From NCBI GenBank assembly GCA_002633005.1, contig NMRA01000134.1, positions 126,001 through 161,127 of the forward strand: DNA of 35,127 nt. Reading direction: 5' to 3'. The notes beneath the pieces are model-generated. The model was not told where the DNA came from. It worked only from the letters and a program-made list of their open reading frames with translations, and did no database searches. The position numbers were made by a program, and so were the translations under genes. Position 1 is the stretch's first letter, and each line of letters begins with the position of its first letter. Below, piece by piece: positions 22,701 through 31,700 of the stretch. Source of the stretch: Phoronis australis. Lineage: Eukaryota > Phoronida > Phoronidae.

Positions 22701-25700
22701 GCCACCCCGTGTACGAAAACGTAACCGACTCATCTTTGGGGATGATGAAGACCATGCCTCGTCTCGATCACCTCGTAAACAGCCCAAGGCTATCCCAGCA
22801 GTGAGTAGTCAGGCTGCTATACACACCAGCTTTACCCAGTTTGTATCACAAATTTTGACAGTATCTGTATTTCCTAATATGAAAATACCAATTTCCTTCC
22901 ATTTTTCAGTAATATTTATTGGGTAAAATGCAGGAAACTGTGATTGTTTGTTTATTCCAATATGAGGTTGAATAGTTGTCTGCGATTATCTTAAGTTGCC
23001 TTTAATGATATTGATGTTGAGCAAATTTTTGCATGCCTGGATTATTAACAGGCCTTAAGGTTACATCATGGTTGGTTGTTTATTATGTTTTGCACATATT
23101 TACATGTGGGTGCATATTGTCATCACCTCTGTCTGGGTGTCCACTGTCTGCTGCTGTATCTCATGAACCACTTGCATGATCTTATTTTAATTTGGCAGGT
23201 GTGTTCCTATGAAGCTGATGAGGATGAGTTTCAGACTGATCCAACTATGCCGTTGTGCGTCTTAGTGGCAATTTTATTTATTTACATTTGCGTATCTCTT
23301 GAGTTCCGTGATGAATTTGCATGAACTTCGGCACATAGGTTTTTATTAAAGAGGCTATGATGTCATTTCATTTTGGGACGGATTTGACATATTTTACCCC
23401 ACCTTGTGGCCATTTTTGTTATTTTTGCGTTCGTTTACTGGCGTCTGCCTCTCTAGCTGCCAAACCCGTTAAATGGTCATGAAAATTTGTAGGTATGTTC
23501 CCGGTGAGAAGGCCATGACTGATGTTGCTTTTCAGAAAAGTTTGATTACTATGTCACCCCCTAGTGGTGATTTTGTTTTTTTGCATCTGTGACCAAATCT
23601 TCTTAACCCTTTCAAGCAGTTTTGTGAAGTGTCAAGCATGAGTTTCTATGGAGCCGACGATAACTGGTAACAATTGTCGAATTGGGCCGTATATCACTGT
23701 ACCCCCTAGTGGCAAAATGTTTTTTTTATGTTTGCTTCTTTACCTTCTGAGTTAATTTATGTATTTTCATGAAATTCGACAAATACGTATATATTAAGAA
23801 GATGACAATGCCTTCCCATTTTTTGGACAGATTTGATTTTTTGTGCCACCTGGTGGCCTTTTAAAAGCTTTTGCATACATTTTTTATGTCTGTCTCTCTA
23901 TCTGTCAAACCACTCAAAGGATCATAATAAAAATTGGCGGTTGCGTTCCTGGTATGAAGACCACGGATGGTGTTTATTTTCGGAGGTTTTGGACTATTCT
24001 TGCGTTCCTTGGGGCAATTCTGCTTTTTGGCGTCTACGGCTGTCTCCTTAACCCTTTGAATGATCTTTGTGAAATTTGGCAGATGTGCTCCAATGAAGAT
24101 GAAAGCTGATGACGATGAATTTCAGTCCAATCAGATTATAACTTTTCATCCTAGTGTCAGTTTTATTTTTATGTTTGTCGGTATCTTTGGAGTTCCTTGG
24201 CTAATTTTCACGAAATTTTTCAAATAGTTGTGTTATAGAGATGACGCCACCTACTAGTACCCAATACAGACAGGTTTGACATATTCTGTGCCTTCTATTG
24301 GCCATTTTATGATACTGAAACCACCTTCAGAAGCACACCATTTGCGCTGCCGTCATGAGTGCATGTCGATGCTCTGTTACTGTCGCTATAATTTACTGCT
24401 TTCATCCAGACATAGTTTCAGTGAACACAACTCTTTTGATTAGCTTCTCACTTAGTGTCACACTGTAATCTCTCCAAAAGCTCGCCCTCATTGCACTCTA
24501 TCCAAGTTCTTATTACTCCAAAAGTTTACCCTCATTGCACTCTATCCAAGTTTTTATTATTTCAAAAGCTTACCCTCATTGCACTCTATCCAAGTTTTTA
24601 TTATTTCAAAAGCTTACCCTCATTGCACTCTATCCAAGTTTTTATTATTTCAAAAGCTTACCCTCATTGCACTCTATCCAAGTTCTTATTACTCCAAAAG
24701 TTTACCCTCATTGCACTCTATCCAAGTTCTTATTCTTAATGTTGTTCTGCATAGTGAAACACGGTCAAGAAGACTTTCCATTATTTCTCATAGTTGTGAT
24801 TAACCCAATCTCAGACCCCCTCGTTCTCATTTCGTCACTTTTCCTTCCCTCTGTCCACTCACCCTAAGTTTACAAGTCAATTCTACCATTTGGTCTCCCC
24901 CCACCTATATTTCTGCCGTTTGTTCTTCCCCACTTATATCTCTATCACATGTTCTCCTCCACCTATATTTCCTAGTTCTATTTGTGACTGTGGTGTATCC
25001 AGCCTACCTCTTACCTTCGCAGAAAGGTATTCTGAGCACGCCGGACAAGAAGGCAGCCCAGGCCATTGGGGTGCGGCTCAAAAACTTGCTAAAGTTACCC
25101 AAGGCACACAAATGGGTCTGTTATGAGTGGTTCTACTCCAACATTGACCAGTAAGTTAATGGCTACATCATGACACGCATCTCAGTGCGTTTTTTCATAT
25201 TTCCTATCTAAAGTCATTGGTTCTGTCTTTGTTTTATGAACGATTCTCCTTTTGAATCGTATTAGAAAACTTGTAACTGTGATTCCCACAATATTCAGTC
25301 GTGGTTATGCTAACGAGAGTCATTATAGTAGTGGCAGTGTACATGCAGTAGTCATATGTTGGAGCAAAGCTAGATCTGCTGTAACTCTTCATATATTTAC
25401 TATACAATGTCGTTTCTTCTGGAGCTAAATTGAAAATGGCTTATCACCTATTTAGTGCACATTGTGGCTGCCATGTGCAATTTTATTTTATGGAATTTCT
25501 ACAACAAAATGTTGCAATAAGATGTACTTGAAGAAATGTAGTGAGTCTTTGAAATTACAAAAATCTTGTTTTGGTGCTAGAAGTCAGTGTAATGGAAGTA
25601 GAAGTCAGCTGTTCTGCTCTGCCATCTCGGCCACTTTTCCTTGGGTCATCTAAAGCTTAGCCTTATATTACTAACTATGAATTGTGTAGCTAAACTCCTT

Positions 25701-28700
25701 GGCTGCAGTGTTGTTGAAGTCAGTTGCCACTTACTCACTTGGGTTGCATACTCTTAAGAATTGATGTGGTTAAAATGAATAAAAAAACTACTGGACTGTT
25801 TCTTGAGCACAGGTCGCTGTTTGAGGGTGAGAATGACTTCTGCATTTGTCTTCGTGAAACCTTTCCCCAGCTGAAGACAAGGAAGTTGACACGCGTAGAG
25901 TGGTGTAAGATCCGCCGTCTCATGGGCAAACCCCGCAGGTTAGTGGCACGGCTGTTAATGCTGTATTAGGAAAAGTTGGATGTCTTTTTAAATAATTGTT
26001 GACTTTGAAAAAGAGGGAATATTGGCTTGCTGTGACCGGCCAGACCATGAGGCAGGTAACACTCCCTGGTCGCACTGTAACCAGTCAGACCATGAGGCAG
26101 GTAACACTCCCTGGTCGGGCTGTAACAGTGAATTACTGGACTTATCCATAATTAGTTTGTCTATCTCTACAGAATTGGTGTAATGTGTAGACCATGGCTG
26201 GGAATATTGTCCCGTTTAGGGATTGGGATTAGGAATGAGTGATTGTACAACTGTATAGTTAGCACGGTGAACAAGCTAAAGGTTGTGTGTTCAGTCATAA
26301 GTTGTACCAGTCATGTTGCCATGTTCTTGAGCCAAATACTTTGCAGTCATTTTAAGCAGACCCTTTCCAAAGCTGATGTCCCACGAACTAATCTCACACT
26401 AGAAAATGTGGGATTAATAATACATCCAAGAAGTATATGGTTGGTTGTGAAGTATTCCTTAAGCACTGCTTATCTTTTCAGGTGTTCTGCAGCGTTTTTC
26501 ACAGAAGAGCGCCAGGCTCTGGAGAAGAGACGCACAAAGATCCGGCTTCTACAACAGCGTAAAGCCACAGAGATTGATGACTTCAAAGACCTGCCTGATG
26601 AGATACCACTCCCTCTGGTGATTGGCACCAAAGTTACAGGTAGGTCATAGTGCCCTCTGGTGATTGGCACCAAAGTTACAGGTATGTCATAGTTCCCTCT
26701 GGTGACGGACATTAACGTAACAGGTAAATCATGGCTCCCTTTGGTGGTTGGCACCAAAGTTACAGGTCGACCGTAGATCCCTTTGGTGATTAGCACAAAG
26801 TTACAGGTGGATCATAGCTCCCTCTGGTTATTGGCACTAAAGGTACAAGTGGGTCATTGCACCTCCTGCTTCCTGTGACATCGAGTGTATTTGGCATTTA
26901 TTAGGAAGTTTTTAGAAAAATAGCATGTTTTTCTCAACTGGAAGTCCTCCTTTTTCTTGTGAAATACGCCATCTATTCTATGAAGACATTGTTATAAACT
27001 TTAAATATGAACAAGGAGTGTAGTACAATAGGTGAGTTCATTTGTGAGTTCGCTGTTATTGTTACTACTGCCACCTAGTGGTGAATAAGCAATGGTCAAG
27101 TAGGAAGCGCAAGAACAATGGGGAAGGGTGCATTTTGCAGTGCGATAAATTGCACTTAGTTTGTCTAATTCATCCACGAAAACCCCAGAATGTCATTTTT
27201 TATGTTTCCTTAGGATTCAGAAAGGTAAGGATTATTTGTTATTCAATAATATGATACATTGTCTTTCATTTTGTGTCTTCTGTTCACGATTGGAAGACAA
27301 GTCGATCGCAGTCCCAGTGCCGCTGTCGTCTGCAGTGAAGGCTACTGCACAGGCTTTGCTCTGCCTTCTGCAGATACTTTGTTGTCAATGTACGTCTACT
27401 AAAATTATATGTGAGGGAGCATCAGAATGGAATACAGTGTTTTGGTAGTGATGAATTGTCCTTAGGGTCATGCACAAAACGAGGGCCAAATCTTATCACC
27501 ACCTCAGCACATGATGTCAGTGGTCAGGGAAACAACCAAAATTTGTGATGATGGGAGGGGCTCAACAGTCATTGGTTTTTATCTGTTAAGCACTCCTGCC
27601 ATGTACCTCCCCCCTGGGAGGGGGTCAACATGTGCCCATTTGGCACCCACCTGGTTTGCACTCTTCTCTTGTACCCCTTTGCTGGCACCTGTGGTAACTC
27701 GATCCCCCCTGAACCCCCAAGAGCAATCACTAAAATTATGTAGTCCATGGAGGTATGAAATGCTATAAGGAATGATAATTTGCCTTATTAAGAACTCAAA
27801 CATGAAACAAAACCTTGATGACTTTTGAAGGGAGCTTCAAGTGATTGAAAGCAAATGCACTTTAATGTTGATTAAAACACACATTTTCATTTTCATTCGA
27901 TTATAAGTGGATGTTAGTTTACGTATTTTACCCATTTTCAATCACACAGTAATTTTGTTGCAGGTCGAACGTCATTAAAGTATGAATTTATCAGTGTTTA
28001 TATGGTTCGGACTCCGCCGCTAAATTAGTGTTGCTTATTCATTGCTTGGGTCGCTAGTTTTTCTACCGATAACCATTACGACGAATGTCACGATGGCGGA
28101 GTGAACTCTCCCATTTTATGTACACTCCTTGGTATGACCACCCAAGAAGCTCAAGTATTCCGCTGCTGACTTTACATTTCCTCCCTACACAGACAGGCGC
28201 ACATAAGTTGGCTCAAATTTCTGATGCAGTCTGCTGTATGTATTTGGCATGGGTAGTCTCTTCAGTGTTAATACAGATTTAATTCAAAACCCTACACAAG
28301 AGTAATGTACTACAAGAGGGGATAAAAGTAAAAATTCATAACAGTAGACATACGAAACTAAAAGAATAACAAGCTTTAAGTCATGACTAACGGAGATATT
28401 TGTCTATGACGTACAGTGAAGCCAATAAACCAAACATATAGATATTTTGTTGTACAGTACTGTTTTCTGTTGTCTGTCTTAGCTCGCCTTAGGAAACCTC
28501 AAGATGGCCTGTTCACTGGCGTCATTGATGCTCTGGATACTGTCAATGACACATATCGTATCACGTTTGACCGGCCTGGGCTGGGCACGCACTCTATACC
28601 TGACTATGAAGTCTTGGTGAGTTCTGTGTGTATGTGAGAGCAGCTGTGTATTTTGTGTGTTATTGACATGGGGAGGGAGGGAGGGGAGGGGCGGTGTGTC

Positions 28701-31700
28701 TAGCTTGGTTTTAACACATATTACTCATTGAATTTATTTACAGTGACTACAAAGTTTCTTTCAGGTTTAGGTTTGGTTGCTTTGTGAACTCATAACAGCA
28801 CTGATTTTGTTGAATGCTGCATGCAAAGTGAACTCTATGTACTCGTGATTAAGGAGTTTGTGTATTTTGTTTCAAAAAAGACTGATACTTGTGTTTTCGA
28901 GATGTGGGAGACACAGTTGTGCAGATTAGGTTTCACAAATTTCCAAATCAGTCCCAAGAAACAATTGTCGATGAAATACCAGTTGGTTACTGTATTAAAC
29001 TGGGCTCAGTTCATTTTCAATTGATCATCTGCCTCTTTCTGTTTCAGAGTAATGATGTACAAGACAGCATCGCTCTGTCTGCATTTCGCCGCAAGCCTCG
29101 ACCACAGACTTTCACTCCACCAAAGTTTTTCCCCAGTCTTAACTCACCACAGTTGGTTAGTACTTTGCTGTGAAGTTTGCAGCGCCAGTAATTGTGCTTT
29201 GTGTTCTGAAAAATTATCCCAACATAACCAGAAGATATGAATATCTAAACTGAGGTCACAACTGAATAGAAGGTTGTTGTTGTTGTTGTAATCTATGTTT
29301 AATGAAGATAAGTTGTAGTGTGTTTTTAGTGTCCCATCAACAAGTCCTTCAGATCATTGCCTCTATTGTATTCAGAACAACACTGATATTCTGAAGTCAA
29401 ATGTTTTGCCATGCAATGATATTGAATAAAGATACAGTGTTGCATCACCTGCCCTGTTCAAACTGTGTTTCAGGAGAATGATCCACTTATGGGGTACTCA
29501 CCCCAAAAGGGCGCCTTTGATGGACTGGAGGAAGGGACGTATGGTGGCTTCAAGATTGAGTTCTTGCGTCTTGTGGTGAGTGTTGGCAGTGTGGTCTGAT
29601 AGCAATGCATGTGTTTACACACGTGTAACTTGTGTGTGAGTATTCGAGCACGCACACGCAAATGCTCTAATCTTTTTCATTGGGGCAAAACTCATATGAG
29701 GAGATTACTTTGAGACAGAAGTTGTAGGTGTGCTAGGTACAGTGTGTGTTGTGATCTCTTACGATGTTCTGGATGGCTGTTCTCAATTTGGTAGTTCATC
29801 TCCATTAATAGTTAGGGCTGTTCCAGTAAAATCTGTATGGGAGGGGGGGAAGGCACCTTTTTTTGCACCCACCACCCATATTTTTCATTTATTTGTTCAG
29901 CCTACCACCCGTAATTTTTTATAAGTTTGAAATGCAACCACCCGTAATTTTTTTTGTTCTTGTGGTTGACTGCACAGGCGCTTGAGTTTATCTGTTCCTC
30001 CATCACCACTAACGTCATTCATTACTAAGAAAACATATGTTTCTTATATATGGTTATTAGCCATNTACACACGTGTAACTTGTGTGTGAGTATTCGAGCA
30101 CGCACACGCAAATGCTCTAATCTTTTTCATTGGGGCAAAACTCATATGAGGAGATTACTTTGAGACAGAAGTTGTAGGTGTGCTAGGTACAGTGTGTGTG
30201 GTGATCTCTTACGATGTTCTGGATGGCTGTTCTCAATTTGGTAGTTCATCTCCATTAATAGTTATTAGATGGCTAAAATTTGTGTTGTTCTGTGTTATGT
30301 GGTACTGGTCACTGTTCCTCGACCATTGCTGTTGCCTATACTTTTACAGACCAAGCTGTCTAAAATCCTGACCATCAAGAAAGATCTTATCAAACAGTTG
30401 AAGGAACTCAACACACAGGCTGAGAAGGCGGTAAGAACAGTCTTCACATCCATGTATAATTGTTAAAGAAACGTTAATTCCTTTTCACCCAAAACCTATA
30501 ATACTATCTTCCAGGTTATTCAAGCACATAGTGTGGGTTCTCAAATGTTTCCATCTCGTGACAGGAAATGTTTCCAGTCTCATGTCAGATTGTTTAGGAT
30601 CTGGAAAGTAAAAAGGGTTTTAAAAGGGCCACCAGCTTGAAAGGGTTGCTAGACCCTTCCAGAACTGTGAAATTGCTGGCAATTTTAGCTGCCCGTGGGC
30701 ATCAACCCATGTTAAGTTAGTTGGAGACCATGATTTTTAGGTCTAGATTGCAAGTGGGAAGGAAATGAGCCATACATTCTCCATCATCCAGTACAGTGAC
30801 ACCTTGTGGTCAATTTGAAAACCAGCTCCTGACGTGCTTTATGTTGCATTTTGTTTGTCATTGATGTCTATCTGGTTCTGTTTATACATTCTTCCCTAGT
30901 TGCAATAGGATTTCTTCTATCAAATAATTTTTTTATAATCAACAGTGTAAAAACAGACTGATGTAGTCTCTGTGGAGGTAGTAGAAGACCACTGCAGTTG
31001 AAATAGTTGTGCCACTTGTTGGTCAGGTTTTTCTGCGGATGTGTGAAAATGAGTCCACAGATGTTCATACCTGATAGAGTTAATGTGATCAACGAAATGA
31101 TGCGCCCATATTGCCCACAGGTCTGTCAAATGTGCCTCATTCTAGTAAATGTGGAGACTGGCCGGGGCAGAAAACAAAGCAATGTAGGATTTTAAAATCT
31201 GACTGTTTCACTGTTAAGAAACAATCCAAATGTGAAAGCCACGGATGAAGGCTAATTTTTCTCATTAACTAGTGGGGATATTCTGCAGCCTTGTTTTACA
31301 ATGCCTCTCCGTTTTTTCTTAATGAGCCCAATTTAATTTTTGTAAATTTGCACATTGTGAAGTGATGCCATGTGTTGTCTGTGTTATGCAGCAGTCTTAC
31401 CAGGAAGCCATGACTGAGGACTTTCAGAAGAAGTACGCCAACGTTGTCCTGGAGCTGTGCAGGCTTAACGAGGACCTCAATAGTTCACTGCATGGTGTTC
31501 AGGAGCACTGCAAAGAGGTGAGTGACCTGGGGTGACCTTTGACATGCTCACTTTGTGTTTTCTTCAAGAAAAAATCGATATTGTTGTTCTGTGCAGTACC
31601 AATCCAGCATGGCCAACTTCAACTCTATATTTCAAAGTTTGGTAATGGAGCTGTCATAGACCTGCTTGAGCAGTAGTTCTACTGGAACTTAACATTTGCT

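Noticed and set aside
23199-23300. Extra LIN9 exon after TTTGGCAG
   Set aside because: The same GGCAG(A/G)TGTG(T/C)TCC words recur in other modules of the array, and exon 4 already joins exon 5 in phase 0.
24470-24735. CRISPR array
   Set aside because: The units are directly abutting with no distinct spacers, and the DNA is animal nuclear.
24455-24867. Several overlapping repetitive ORFs
   Set aside because: They are produced by the 44-bp repeat, open in all three frames.
26470-26796. 108-codon minus ORF with a 14-residue repeat
   Set aside because: It is antisense to the 42-bp exon 7 donor repeat and exon 7 itself.
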